From a bacterium (GTDB lineage: Bacteria > UBA8248), in contig JAJDYR010000031.1 of NCBI GenBank assembly GCA_022825065.1, positions 1 to 52,934 of the forward strand: a DNA stretch of 52,934 nucleotides, written 5' to 3'. Positions 34,937 through 44,267 of this stretch are shown here, piece by piece. The stretch's first letter is position 1, and the number at the start of each line of letters is the position of its first letter. Below the pieces are notes generated by a model. It had not been told where the DNA came from. It did not search any database and saw nothing but the letters and a program-made list of their open reading frames with translations. The position numbers and the translations under genes are program-made.

Positions 34937-35950
34937 TCAAATCTTCCTGAGCGCCGGCATGAGTTCATCCGAGATCATCCGCATGCTGTGAAGCGCCGTG
35001 GAAAGCGGCATCCCCGCCCAGTGGGTGCGGATGACGAGGTGGTTCATCCCCACTTCCTCCCAGTAGGGGCGAAGCTGCTCGTAGCACTCCTCGGGGGAGC
35101 CGAGGACGAAGCGGTCCTTGAGCAAATCGTCGAACTCCTGATCGAAACTCTCATCCTCGGGCATGGCGTCGTCCTGTCCCCACTTGGCGTAATCCTGGTA
35201 TTTGCCAAAGAGATAGGGCCCCGCCATCTCGAGGGCGCTCTTTTTGTCATGGCTGCAGAAGACCTCCTTGATGCAGGGAAATTCCGCCGGGAACGGCTTG
35301 CCGCAGCGGTCGAGTTCCGCGCGGTAGAGCGTCATCTGCCGCTTGATGGTCGCCGTGGTGGAGTGGGGGTTGATGAACCAGTTGTCCCCGATGCGCGCGG
35401 CGCGCTCGATGGCCTTGTCGTTGTTCGCCGCCACCCAGATCGGCGGGTAGGGCTTCTGCACGGGGCGGATGTTCATGCGCACGCCGTCCAGCTTGCAGAC
35501 CTCATCCTCCCAGGTGACTTCCTCCTCCGTCCAGAGGCGCTTCACGAGTTCCAGGCACTCCTCGAAGCGGCGCACGCGCTGTCCTTTCGGCACCTGGAAG
35601 GCGTCGAACTCCGCCTCGCGGTAGCCCAGCCCGATGCCGAACACGAAGTTCCCCCGGCAGAGGACGTCCATCGTCGCCACCGTCTCGGCGACGTAGACCG
35701 GGTTGTGCAGGTTGATGAGCAGGATGCCGAGCCCGAGCGTCATCTCGCCCGCCTCGGCCTGGAGCCGCGCGAGGAAGGGCACGATCTGGAGCTGCTTGTT
35801 GTTGCCCTCGTTCAGGTAGTGCTGCCCGGTGAAGAGCGAGTCCCAGCCCTTGTCGCGCGCCAGGCGCACCATGGCGTACTGCTCGTCCAGGGCGCTGACC
35901 ATGTCGGTTTCCAGGTGCTGCTGGTTGGTGATGAAGAGCCCTACTTTCAT
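34937..35950 (-). CDS. LLM-class (luciferase-like) flavin-dependent oxidoreductase
   Basis: The 337-residue TIM-barrel protein starts MKVGLFITNQQHLETDM. GWDSLFTGQHYLNEG near 33-47, FVFGIGLGYREAEFDAFQV near 103-121 and PIWVAANNDKAIERAARIGD near 172-191 are typical of bacterial luciferase-like monooxygenases and F420- or FMN-dependent relatives. The cofactor cannot be settled. The ATG at 35950 has AGGGA seven bases upstream; the longer frame from 35992 adds 14 non-conserved residues. It may share a transcript with the 2Fe-2S and VOC genes. Confidence 0.88.
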   Translation of the reverse strand: MKVGLFITNQQHLETDMVSALDEQYAMVRLARDKGWDSLFTGQHYLNEGNNKQLQIVPFLARLQAEAGEMTLGLGILLINLHNPVYVAETVATMDVLCRGNFVFGIGLGYREAEFDAFQVPKGQRVRRFEECLELVKRLWTEEEVTWEDEVCKLDGVRMNIRPVQKPYPPIWVAANNDKAIERAARIGDNWFINPHSTTATIKRQMTLYRAELDRCGKPFPAEFPCIKEVFCSHDKKSALEMAGPYLFGKYQDYAKWGQDDAMPEDESFDQEFDDLLKDRFVLGSPEECYEQLRPYWEEVGMNHLVIRTHWAGMPLSTALHSMRMISDELMPALRKI

Positions 35951-36185
35951 GTCGCGTTCCCTATCTGGAGGTGAATGGTTGGGCGACACCATACCCCAAG
36001 GCTCAGGACGCCGCTATGCTAACCGGGCTTTCGGGCGTGATGCGGTGCGAGAGGAAGTGCGGGGAGTTGCGGGCAAATGCGGTGGAACCAGAAAACTTTT
36101 TTTGCCGCTATATCTGAGTGAGACACGCTAAGATTTATATGGTAACCCTTTTGATTACAGTGGATTACGGGAGTATAAAATTTCA

Positions 36186-36229
36186 GAAATTTATCGAAAA
36201 ACATCGTGAATTTATCCATATTTATCGAA
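36186..36229 (-). repeat. AT-rich GATAAAT arm, right boundary of the repeat-free block
   Basis: This is the inverted partner of 9497-9540, with 38 of 44 identical bases when reverse-complemented. It carries three ATTTATC units. The AT-rich context extends from about 36120 to 36250. No gene is seen in 35951-37007. Confidence 0.8.
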
Positions 36230-36330
36230 AATATCATTATTTTCATTTCCGTCATCCATCCCCGTTCCATGAGCGCACCGCCCCGGCGAGAAAAAGCCCC
36301 CTGAGGAGGTCAAACACGAGTGAGGGGGAG

Positions 36331-36545
36331 CTTGTTGAAAAACCCCTCTCCGCCTCATCCTGAGTAGCGGCGGAGCCGCGTATCGAAGGTCAAACGCGAT
36401 TGATGAATGAGCGTTTGCTCTCACCCGGCGCAAGGCGTTCGACACTCCTCGCCCTTCGATACGCCGCCTTCGGCGGCTACTCAGGGTGAAGAAAGAGGCG
36501 TTGGCCGTTTGCGTGGGTCGCAGACAGGACTTTATCAACAGCCCC
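36331..36545. mobile_element. MITE-like element, second copy of the 9066-9305 family
   Basis: It starts CTTGTTGAAAAACCCC and ends GGACTTTATCAACAGCCCC. Inside, CATCCTGAGTAGCGGCGGAG and CCTTCGATACGCCGCCTTCG with GGCGGCTACTCAGGGTGA form a strong internal inverted repeat. The asymmetric segment AAAGAGGCGTTGG near the right end shows it has the same orientation as the 9066-9305 copy. Confidence 0.75.
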
Positions 36546-36780
36546 GCGGAGCGAGCGTTTGCGGACTTTTCAGAAGGGATCGCCGTCTTCACGCTCGCCT
36601 CATCACTGCATCCCATGAGAAAGCCTCCTTTCCTTCCGGTTCCATTCCAAATCATGCGGGCGAATTTCTTTCCCGCGCCGCGCGCACCATACCGGAATGC
36701 GGTGTTTCAGGAAGTACGGCAATTGCGGGGAAATGCAGGGGTAAAGCCGAGAGTGCAGGAAAGGCAAATGGCTTTTGATC

Positions 36781-36993
36781 GTCATTCCGGCCTTGAGCCG
36801 GAATCCATTTGTTTTGCCTTTGTTTTTTATTTTTTGATTGGTTCCCGCCAATGCCGGGGAGATGAAAAGCCAGCGTATTGTCATTCTGCTTGAAAATGGA
36901 TTCCGGCTTTCGCCGGAATGACGGCGGTGGTCAATTCCGAGTGAGGAGGGGTTTTTGACAGCCAACAGGGCGGACACATCGGTCCGCCCCTAC
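36781..36993. repeat. ATTCCGG inverted repeats and a variable-core palindrome
   Basis: GTCATTCCGGCCTTGAGCCGG (36782 onward) and ATTCCGGCTTTCGCCGGAAT (36901-36920) form an inverted pair around an AT-rich spacer. A palindrome with core CGGACACATCGGTCCG follows at 36968-36993, and a degenerate GGGTTTTTGACAGCC end lies near 36950. Confidence 0.75.
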
Positions 36994-37007
36994 GACCCCT
37001 TTACCCC

Positions 37008-37778
37008 CTACACGAACCGCCTCACCCCCGGGAACACCTCCTCCCTTCTCAAATCCGTCTCGTCGTGGCCGGCGAAGATGAGGTCGGGGGCGTCGGCCAG
37101 GTCCTTCACGGTTTCCAGGGCGCGCAGGGCGTCGTCCACGTGGATGTGGATGCCCGGCGGTATCATGGATTCGAGGCTCCGGTAGAGATAGGCCGCGTCC
37201 ACGGCGAGCACCGCCCAGCCGCGCGCCGTGCGGAAGCGGACGATCTGGTGGCCCGGGGTGTGGCCGCCCGTCCAGTGGACATGCACGCCGTCGGCAATCT
37301 CCGCCTCCCCGTCCACGAGTTTCATGCGGCCCCCTTCAAGCAGCTTCTCCGCCTCTTCGATGTCACCCAGAAAATGGTTGATGAAGTGGTATTCCGCCGC
37401 GTCGCTCCGCCAGAAATCGAGCTCGCGCTTCTGGAGATAAAACTGCGCCCCGGTGAACAGCCTCGGCGACATGAAGTGATCCCAATGCAGGTGGCTCACG
37501 ATGAGCGTCTCGACCTGGGAGGGCTTCAGATCGAAATTCCTGAGCAACTCATGCTGCGGGCGGTAGTCGGCGTAGTCGGGATTGCGCTTCTTCTGGGACT
37601 CCTCGCTGAAGCCGGTGTCGACCACGATAGGCGCGCCCTCGCCTTCGGGCATCAGCACCCAGAAGAAATAGGGGAGCGTACGCGTCCTCCCTGATTCGCT
37701 GAGATACAAGAGCCAGGAGGCGTCGCACGCGCGCGAGCCCTGGCACAGGGCGTAGAGGTTGTAGGTCGTCTCGCTCAA
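37008..37778 (-). CDS. Metallo-beta-lactamase fold hydrolase (N-acyl homoserine lactonase-like)
   Basis: The 256-residue protein has SHLHWDHF near residue 107, a His in TGGHTPGHQIVRF near 171, an Asp in VLAVDAAY and a late His in IFAGHDETD, completing the AiiA-like dinuclear site. FFWVLMPEGEGAPIVVDTGFS is typical of this subfamily. It may hydrolyse lactones or esters; quorum quenching is possible but not shown. The TTG at 37778 is chosen for AAGGAGG eight bases upstream; the frame continues backward only through repeat DNA. Confidence 0.85.
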   Translation of the reverse strand: MSETTYNLYALCQGSRACDASWLLYLSESGRTRTLPYFFWVLMPEGEGAPIVVDTGFSEESQKKRNPDYADYRPQHELLRNFDLKPSQVETLIVSHLHWDHFMSPRLFTGAQFYLQKRELDFWRSDAAEYHFINHFLGDIEEAEKLLEGGRMKLVDGEAEIADGVHVHWTGGHTPGHQIVRFRTARGWAVLAVDAAYLYRSLESMIPPGIHIHVDDALRALETVKDLADAPDLIFAGHDETDLRREEVFPGVRRFV

Positions 37779-37811
37779 GATGGAAGCCTCCTTGTTGGTC
37801 CGTGTCTTGGG

Positions 37812-38021
37812 GGTTGTTGGAAATGTTCCCCTCCTCAGGGGATAAAGGCAACCCCCCCTACCCCCCCTTGTCAGGGGGGCAAGAAAAATCAAAACCCCCT
37901 CAGCCCGGCAAAGGCGCATCGCCTTTTTTACCCCCTGACATGGGGGCTTTTCTTTCAGCCCCTCGTCGGGGTACGTCGCCTTTTTTTACCCCCCTGTCAT
38001 GGGGGGGTAGGGGGGGTTGCC
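37812..38021. repeat. C7/G7 hairpin element, nested copy
   Basis: It opens with GGGTTGTTGGAAATGTTCCC, a degenerate element end. The hairpin (37847-38021) has outer C7-TA-C7 and G7-TA-G7 arms with TTGTCAG facing CTGTCAT, and an extra inner half-copy (37930-37985). The core begins GCAAGAAAAATCAAAACCCC, the reverse-complement orientation of the copies at 1858 and 5154. It occupies the space before mrpA. Confidence 0.8.
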
Positions 38022-38143
38022 TTTCAACGAAGGAGACCGGCCCTTCGTTGTCCGATGCAAGAGATTATGCCATTATCACCGAAGCGCAAAACGCAAAGCC
38101 TGGTATTCGGTTCACGGAAAACCACTCCCGAAGGGCGCTCGTT

Positions 38144-40489
38144 TTGGACAACACCTTCATCATCGTGTTCTTCCCGTTCGCAGCCGCCCTCATCATCCCC
38201 TGGTTCGCCGAGCGTTTCAGGAAACACGCCGCGTGGTTCGCCATGGTCGCGCCGCTGGTGAGCACCTGGGCGCTCTATAACCTCTACGGCGAATGGGCGG
38301 CCGGCGGGCGGCAGACCTTCACGCGCGCTATCGCCTGGGTACCCGCGGCGAACGTCGAAATCTCCTTCATGGTGGACGGGCTGAGCCTGATGTGGGGCCT
38401 CCTCGTGGCGGGCATGGGCGCGCTCATCGTCCTCTACTCCCACTGGTACCTCCACGAGCACGAGGCGCTCGGGCGCTACTACGGCTTCCTCATCGCGTTC
38501 ATGGGCTCGATGCTGGGCGTGGTGTTCTCCGATCACCTGATATCGCTGTTCATCTTCTGGGAACTCACGAGCATCACCTCGTTCTTCCTGATCGGCTTCT
38601 GGTCGGACAGGGACGCTTCGAACTACGGCGCGACCAAGGCCATCCTCATCACGGGGAGCGGCGGCCTCGCCATGCTCGGGGGATTCCTGCTCCTGGGCGA
38701 CTTGGGCGGCGAGTGGCGGCTATCGCAACTGGTGCTCATGCCGGACATTGCCAGCCAGGTATCGCTCGGCGTCTTCCTCTTGATCATCCTGGGCGCGGCC
38801 ACCAAGAGCGCGCAGTGGCCCTTCCACATCTGGCTGCCGAACGCCATGGAAGCACCCACGCCCATCAGCGCCTTCCTGCACTCGGCCACCATGGTGAAGG
38901 CGGGCATCTACCTGCTCTCGCGCTTCTACCCCATCCTGGGCGCGCACCCCGCCTGGGGCTACGTGGTCACGGGCTTCGGCATGACGACGATGATTGCGGG
39001 GGGTTTATTATCGCTCAGGGCTTATGACTTAAAAGCGATATTGGCGTACGGCACCATCAGCCAGCTCGGCCTCATCGTCACCTTCCTGGGCTACGGCGGC
39101 AAGGGGGCGATCATCGGCGCGACGCTCCACCTCTACAACCACGCGGCGGCCAAGGCCGCGATGTTCATGACGGTGGGCATCATCGACCACGAGGCGGGCA
39201 CGCGCGACGTAAGGCTTTTAGGCAACCTGAAGAAACTCATGCCCAGGACGCACATACTCGCCGTCATCGCGGCGCTGAGCCTCATCGGCATACCGCCCAT
39301 GGGCGGGTTCATCACCAAGGAGATGCTCTATGAAGTCAGCCTCCACCCCGGCGGCCCGGGAAGCTGGAGCTGGTTCTGGCCGTATCTCACCGTGTTCGCG
39401 GGCGTGTTCACGGCGCTTTATCACCTGAGATTCTTAAGCGAGCCCTACTGGCAGGCGGCGGAAGGGGAAGCGCCCAAACATCCCCACGACCCGCCGATGG
39501 GGATGCTGGCCGCGCCCGCGATTCTCGTCGCACTCGCGCTTGCGTTCGGTTTAGCGCCGGGCCTGATAGAGAACGCCATCGTCGCGCCCGCAGCACAAGC
39601 CACCCTGGGCGGCGGGGCGAAGGTGGAGCTTCATCTCGGCCTCTGGCACGGAATAAACACCCCGCTCATCATGTCGGTTATTACCATGGCGCTGGGCCTG
39701 GCGCTTTATTTCGGCTTCGCGCATGTCAAGAAAGTGCTCGACGCCGTCGCCACCGCCTGGGGCAAGGCCCCCGCTCCCAACAGAATCTATGACGGCTTCG
39801 TGAACTGGCTGCGCGAGGGCACCTGGGAGCTCCTCATGCTCATCCAGGACGGGAACCTGAGACGCTACATGCGCTGGATGTTCGTCCTGCCCACCATAGC
39901 CGTTCTCTACCTCGTCTGGCGGTTGGACTGGGGCGCGAACGTCTTTCCGCAGGGGTTCGCGGGCGCGTCGTTCCTGCTCGTCGTGGTCGCCCTCATGATC
40001 GCGGGCGCGGCCCTCGCCACCGCGCTGTTCAGGCGCAGAATCCCGGCCATCCTCGCCCTCGGCACAATGGGCTACGGCATCGCGGGGCTGTTCCTTCTTC
40101 TCAAGGCGCCCGATCTCGCCCTCACGCAGATCATGGTCGAATCCGCCTCGGTCGTGCTCTTCCTGCTGGTGTTCTACTACCTGCCCGAACTCAAGCCCGT
40201 GCGGGTCTCGGCGGCGAAGAAGATAAGGGATTGGGGGATCGCCATAGGTCTCGGCGTGTGCACGACGCTCGTCATGGCCGCCGCCATGAACACGCACCAG
40301 TTCCGCACGATCGCGGATTACTTCATGCGCACGAGCAAGCCGGTGGCGGGCTTCAAGAACGTGGTGAACGCCATCATCGTCGATTACCGCAGCTACGACA
40401 CTTTGGGGGAGATTGCCGTGCTCGTCATCGCCGGCATCGCCGTCTACGCCCTCTTGCGGCTGGTGGGGGAGATGAAATGCGATCACTGA
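38144..40489 (+). CDS. mrpA: Mrp Na+(K+)/H+ antiporter subunit A
   Basis: The roughly 781-residue membrane protein is the large subunit of the multi-subunit cation/proton antiporter. Residues about 80-480 are NuoL-like ([51 protein letters not shown], with the proton-path Lys kept). The C-terminal part carries the MbhD/MbhE-like helices ([20 protein letters not shown]) found in fused MrpA proteins. No ATG fits; a TTG at 38144 with GAAGGG upstream gives [17 protein letters not shown] at the N-terminus and is the best guess. It overlaps mrpB by 13 bases. Confidence 0.92.
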   Translation: MDNTFIIVFFPFAAALIIPWFAERFRKHAAWFAMVAPLVSTWALYNLYGEWAAGGRQTFTRAIAWVPAANVEISFMVDGLSLMWGLLVAGMGALIVLYSHWYLHEHEALGRYYGFLIAFMGSMLGVVFSDHLISLFIFWELTSITSFFLIGFWSDRDASNYGATKAILITGSGGLAMLGGFLLLGDLGGEWRLSQLVLMPDIASQVSLGVFLLIILGAATKSAQWPFHIWLPNAMEAPTPISAFLHSATMVKAGIYLLSRFYPILGAHPAWGYVVTGFGMTTMIAGGLLSLRAYDLKAILAYGTISQLGLIVTFLGYGGKGAIIGATLHLYNHAAAKAAMFMTVGIIDHEAGTRDVRLLGNLKKLMPRTHILAVIAALSLIGIPPMGGFITKEMLYEVSLHPGGPGSWSWFWPYLTVFAGVFTALYHLRFLSEPYWQAAEGEAPKHPHDPPMGMLAAPAILVALALAFGLAPGLIENAIVAPAAQATLGGGAKVELHLGLWHGINTPLIMSVITMALGLALYFGFAHVKKVLDAVATAWGKAPAPNRIYDGFVNWLREGTWELLMLIQDGNLRRYMRWMFVLPTIAVLYLVWRLDWGANVFPQGFAGASFLLVVVALMIAGAALATALFRRRIPAILALGTMGYGIAGLFLLLKAPDLALTQIMVESASVVLFLLVFYYLPELKPVRVSAAKKIRDWGIAIGLGVCTTLVMAAAMNTHQFRTIADYFMRTSKPVAGFKNVVNAIIVDYRSYDTLGEIAVLVIAGIAVYALLRLVGEMKCDH

Positions 40490-40902
40490 TCCTGCGGACG
40501 ATTGCGCCCGCCGTGCTTCACCTGACGCTGCTCTTCTCCATGTTCCTGCTCCTCTACGGCCACAACCAGCCGGGCGGCGGCTTCATCGCGGGCCTGATGA
40601 CGTCGGTGGGCATCGTGCTCCAGTGGATAGCGGTGGACGAGGAGGAAGGCCGCAGGCGGTTCAACTGGCCGTATGAGGGAATCTTCCTCGCGGGGCTGGC
40701 GCTCTCCACCCTCACGGGGGTGTGGGGCTATATCAAGGGCGCGTATCTCAAGAGCTCGATCTACCGCTTTGAGTTGCCCTTCATCGGCGACGTGGAGCTG
40801 TTCACCGCCTTCCTGTTCGACGTGGGCGTGTACGGGGTGGTGGTAGGTGTCGTGATGTGCATCTTCACCAACCTCTGCGAGAAGGAGACGCAGGAATCAT
40901 GA
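40477..40902 (+). CDS. mrpB: Mrp antiporter subunit B
   Basis: The 141-residue protein with four helices starts [20 protein letters not shown]. The MnhB hallmark [15 protein letters not shown] near 26-40 and [19 protein letters not shown] near 106-124 are clear. It is part of the membrane antiporter that exchanges Na+ or K+ for H+. The start overlaps the end of mrpA, with GGGGGAGA upstream, showing coupling. A repeat cluster follows before mrpC. Confidence 0.93.
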   Translation: MRSLILRTIAPAVLHLTLLFSMFLLLYGHNQPGGGFIAGLMTSVGIVLQWIAVDEEEGRRRFNWPYEGIFLAGLALSTLTGVWGYIKGAYLKSSIYRFELPFIGDVELFTAFLFDVGVYGVVVGVVMCIFTNLCEKETQES

Positions 40903-41211
40903 GGGGCGTAATCATTCCCCACTTGAGGGGGTTGTTGAAATGGTCCGAGGAGAAAGGAATCACTCCCCCCTTGAGGGGGAGTCGAGGAAGCCGAGCGGTT
41001 TGTGCGAAGGCTGACTCGGTGGGGGGTAAAATGCGTTTTCTTGCCATTCCGAATTATACCCCCCACCGATTCGCTTGCGGGCTTACGCCCTTAGCTCATC
41101 GTCGGCCTTCCCGAGGAGGAAAGGCCGACCCTCAAGGGGGGAGTGAATTTCCTCTCTACTTGGGTAGCAAAGACCCTCAAAGGGGAAGTGGTTTTGGAAA
41201 GGGAATCATGA
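40893..41211. repeat. Repeat cluster inserted between mrpB and mrpC
   Basis: The 375-base gap holds GGGTTGTTGAAATGG (40929), CCCCTTGAGGGGG motifs, a large imperfect palindrome GTGGGGGGTAAAATG facing TTATACCCCCCACC (41021-41070), and GGAATCATGA as a direct repeat at 40893-40902 and 41202-41211. The direct repeat could be a target-site duplication. No gene is present. Confidence 0.65.
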
Positions 41212-41277
41212 ACTTAACAGGAAGTCGTCAACTCGAATATATGGTTCCCGACGTAAAAGCGCGCAGGAGACAATAAC

Positions 41278-41628
41278 GTGGTCTGGATACTGGCGATGAT
41301 CATCGGCGTGCTGGTGACGGTGGCTTCCTACCTCATCATGCAGCGCAGGATCATTCAGGTCGTGCTCGGCATGGCGGTGCTGAGCCACGCCGCGAACCTG
41401 ATGATCGTCGCCTCCGGCTGGGTGGGGGACGGAAAGGCGCCCATCGTCCCCAAAACGGGCGGGCCGCTGGATCCGTTCGCCTACGTGGACCCCCTGCCCC
41501 AGGCCATGGTGCTGACCGCCATCGTCATCAGCCTCGCCGTGACGGCGTTCCTGCTCGTGCTGGCGTTCTTCACCTACCGCAAGTTCGGCACCGACGACAT
41601 CGACGAGATCAGGAGGCTCAAGGGATGA
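41278..41628 (+). CDS. mrpC: Mrp antiporter subunit C
   Basis: The 116-residue NuoK-like protein has three helices: VWILAMIIGVLVTVASYLIM, VLGMAVLSHAANLMIVASGW and AMVLTAIVISLAVTAFLLVL. A Gly/Pro-rich loop, APIVPKTGGPLDPFAYVDPL, is typical of MnhC. It starts with GTG after AGGAG, and its stop overlaps the mrpD start as ATGA. It resumes the operon after the repeat cluster. Confidence 0.93.
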   Translation: MVWILAMIIGVLVTVASYLIMQRRIIQVVLGMAVLSHAANLMIVASGWVGDGKAPIVPKTGGPLDPFAYVDPLPQAMVLTAIVISLAVTAFLLVLAFFTYRKFGTDDIDEIRRLKG

Positions 41629-43100
41629 ACGCCTTCTTCCCCACCTTCGTCGTCTTGCCGCTGGCGGTGGGCACGTTCCTGTTCCTCGTCAGAAAGAACC
41701 GCGCGCTGCAGGAGTCGGTGAGCCTGATCGCGCTGCTGGCGAACCTGATCTTCGCAGGGGTGCTCCTGAACGCGACGGCGGACGGGACAATCTTCGTCCA
41801 CAGGATGGGGCTGTGGCCCTTCCCCTACGCCATCGTCCTGGCGGCGGACAGGCTCGCGGCGACGCTGCTCTGCCTCTCCTCCTCCATCGTGGGGGCGTGC
41901 GCCGTCTTCGCGAGGAGCTATCTGACGGACGAACAGCGCAAAGAGGCCTTTCACCCCCTGCTGCACTTCCTCCTGATGGGGATGCAGGGCTGCTTCATCA
42001 CGGGCGACCTGTTCAACCTGTTCGTCTTCTTCGAAGTCATGCTGATCTCCACCTACGCGCTGCTGGGCTTCTACTACAACCTCGACCAGCTCGAGATGGC
42101 CTTCAAGTACACCTGCCTGAACCTGATCGCCTCGGCGTTCTTCCTGCTCGGCGTCTCGCTGCTCTACGCCCAGGTGGGCACGGTGAACATGGCCGACCTG
42201 GCCGTAAAGATAAAGCTCCTGGGGCCGACGCCCCTGATGGTGGTGACGGCCCTCGTCTTCGTCTTCGTCTTCAGCGTGAAGGCGGCGATATTCCCGATGC
42301 ACCTGTGGCTGCCCTCCGCGCACTCGATATCGCCGACCCCCATCAGCGCGATCCTCGCGGGCGTGCTGGTGAAGGTGGGCATCTACTCGATCATCCGCTG
42401 CGCCACGCTCATCTTCCCGGCGGCGTTTTTGATACTGCAACCCGGGCTGATCCTCCTGTGCCTCCTGACCATCGCCATGGGCGCGCTCGGCACCCTGCCC
42501 CAGACGAGCATCAAGCGCATCCTGGCCTACAGCACCATCAACCAGTTGGGCTACATCGCCTTCGGCGTCGCACTGTTATCCCAGGCCGGCCTTGCGGCGG
42601 CGGTCTTCTACATCGTCGGCCACGCGTACTTGAAAAGCGCGATGCTGCTCGGCGCGGGGCTGAACCAGAAGCTCACCGGCACGGTGGACTTGGAAGAAAT
42701 GGGCGGCATGATGGGCAAGGCGCCCTTCGCGAGCCTGCTGATGCTGGTGGGGTTCCTCTCACTCGCGGGCTTCCCGCCGTTCACGGGCTTTTTCGCCAAG
42801 CTGTTCGTGCTCCAGGCGGGATTCTCGCAGGGTGCCGTGCTCGCGACGGGGATCGCCCTGGGATTCGGCGTCATATCGCTTTATTATAATTTCACGACGT
42901 ACCAGCGCTACGCTTGGGGGACGGGCGGCGGCGAGGTCGGCGCGGCTGGCGCAGGGATATACGGCTCGGTCGCCTTCCTCTCGGCCTTCGCGGTCGTCTT
43001 CGGACTCGGCGCCTACTGGCTCTTCGAGTGGGCGCAACTCGTGGCCGCCCAGATCACGAACCCTGAACTCTACATCGCCGCCATGCGGGACTTAGGCTAG
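41625..43100 (+). CDS. mrpD: Mrp antiporter subunit D
   Basis: The 491-residue NuoN/NuoM-like proton-pumping-type subunit has about 14 helices. FFEVMLISTYALLGFYYNLD near 137, AIFPMHLWLPSAHSISPTPI near 222 and VLVKVGIYSIIR near 248 hold the conserved Glu and Lys residues. TIKRILAYST-type sequence (TSIKRILAYSTINQLGY) follows. Its ATG overlaps mrpC by four bases. It works with MrpA as the core of the antiporter. Confidence 0.95.
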   Translation: MNAFFPTFVVLPLAVGTFLFLVRKNRALQESVSLIALLANLIFAGVLLNATADGTIFVHRMGLWPFPYAIVLAADRLAATLLCLSSSIVGACAVFARSYLTDEQRKEAFHPLLHFLLMGMQGCFITGDLFNLFVFFEVMLISTYALLGFYYNLDQLEMAFKYTCLNLIASAFFLLGVSLLYAQVGTVNMADLAVKIKLLGPTPLMVVTALVFVFVFSVKAAIFPMHLWLPSAHSISPTPISAILAGVLVKVGIYSIIRCATLIFPAAFLILQPGLILLCLLTIAMGALGTLPQTSIKRILAYSTINQLGYIAFGVALLSQAGLAAAVFYIVGHAYLKSAMLLGAGLNQKLTGTVDLEEMGGMMGKAPFASLLMLVGFLSLAGFPPFTGFFAKLFVLQAGFSQGAVLATGIALGFGVISLYYNFTTYQRYAWGTGGGEVGAAGAGIYGSVAFLSAFAVVFGLGAYWLFEWAQLVAAQITNPELYIAAMRDLG

Positions 43101-43110
43101 GAGACGCTCG

Positions 43111-43584
43111 ATGCCGCTCGCCACGCTCGCATTCACCATCGCCACCATCTGGATATTCCTGCACGGCAGCGCGACGCCGGGGCACTTCTTCGTCGGGCTG
43201 ATCATGGCGCTCCTCATCATCCGGTTCTTGAAGAAATCCTACTACCAGGACAGGGCGTTCTTCCGCATCGGCAGCTATTTCAGATACTTGCGGAGCTTCA
43301 CCTGGGAGCTGCTCATCGCGAACGTCCAGGTGCTGAAGATCGTCCTCTCACCCAAATTATCCATTCGCCCCGGCATCATCCCCTACAAGACGGTGTGCAA
43401 GACGCCCCTGGGCGTGACGATGCTGGCGAATTCCATCACGCTCACGCCCGGCACGCTGAGCATCGACGTGTCGGACGACGATGAGACGATTTTCGTCCAC
43501 ACGCTGGACATCGACCACCCCGACGAGGTGGCCGAGGGCATCCGCAAGGGGCTGGAAGAACCCATCGTGGGAGCCGTGGAATGA
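43111..43584 (+). CDS. mrpE: Mrp antiporter subunit E
   Basis: The 157-residue protein has two N-terminal helices and a soluble C-terminal domain. Landmarks are RYLRSFTWELLIANVQVLKIVL near 50-71 and TPLGVTMLANSITLTPGTLSID near 95-116, characteristic of MnhE. It begins ten bases after mrpD and overlaps mrpF as ATGA. It is needed for assembly in characterised Mrp systems. Confidence 0.93.
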   Translation: MPLATLAFTIATIWIFLHGSATPGHFFVGLIMALLIIRFLKKSYYQDRAFFRIGSYFRYLRSFTWELLIANVQVLKIVLSPKLSIRPGIIPYKTVCKTPLGVTMLANSITLTPGTLSIDVSDDDETIFVHTLDIDHPDEVAEGIRKGLEEPIVGAVE

Positions 43585-43850
43585 TAGCGCTCGCCGTTCA
43601 GATAAGCCTCGTCATGATGGGCGCATCGGTGCTCCTCGCGTTCATCCGGCTCGCCAAGGGGCCCACGACGTCGGACCGCGTGGTGGCGGCGGACACCCTC
43701 GCCACGAACGTGCTCGGCGTCATCGCGCTCTTCGCCATCCAGACGCACAACAAGCTGTTCATCATCGCCGTGCTCGCCCTGGCTATCCTGAGCTTCGTGG
43801 GCACGACGGTGTATGCGAAGTTCCTGGAGAGGGGAAAGATCATTGAGTGA
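43581..43850 (+). CDS. mrpF: Mrp antiporter subunit F
   Basis: The 89-residue protein with three helices contains FIRLAKGPTTSDRVVAADTL near 20-39 and VLGVIALFAIQTHNKLFIIA, the MnhF signature. It overlaps mrpE upstream by ATGA and mrpG downstream by eight bases, as in compact mrp operons. Confidence 0.93.
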   Translation: MIALAVQISLVMMGASVLLAFIRLAKGPTTSDRVVAADTLATNVLGVIALFAIQTHNKLFIIAVLALAILSFVGTTVYAKFLERGKIIE

Positions 43851-44214
43851 CGCACTCGCCGCCATCCTGCTGCTGGGGGGCTCGTTCTTCATGCTGGTCG
43901 CCAGCATCGGCCTCATCCGCCTGCCCGACGTCTACTGCCGCATGCACGCGGCCACCAAGGCGACGACCTTCGGCATGGGCGGCATCCTCCTGGGCGCGAG
44001 CCTCATCTTCCAGAGCACCACCGTCACGACGCAGGCGCTTCTGGCCATTTTCTTCCTCTTCCTGACGGCGCCCGTCGCCGCGCACCTGATATCGCGGGCG
44101 GCCTACAAGCGCGGCCCCGACCTGTGCGACGATACTACGCACGATGCGTACGGAAAGTACCTGGAGGGGCGAAAGGCGGAGGAAGAGTCCCCGCAACGGT
44201 ATGGGGACGCGTAG
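43843..44214 (+). CDS. mrpG: Mrp antiporter subunit G
   Basis: The 123-residue protein has three helices: LAAILLLGGSFFMLVASIGL, then LIRLPDVYCRMHAATKATTF (MnhG hallmark), then ALLAIFFLFLTAPVAAHLIS. A hydrophilic tail rich in Glu and Lys follows. It starts at a TTG with GGGGAAAG upstream, inside the end of mrpF. It completes the A-G set, so the operon is whole apart from the repeat cluster. Confidence 0.92.
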   Translation: MSDALAAILLLGGSFFMLVASIGLIRLPDVYCRMHAATKATTFGMGGILLGASLIFQSTTVTTQALLAIFFLFLTAPVAAHLISRAAYKRGPDLCDDTTHDAYGKYLEGRKAEEESPQRYGDA

Positions 44215-44267
44215 CGAAACATCGACGGGGCCGGTCGCCGGGAAACGATGCGCCGGACAAGCCTGCC

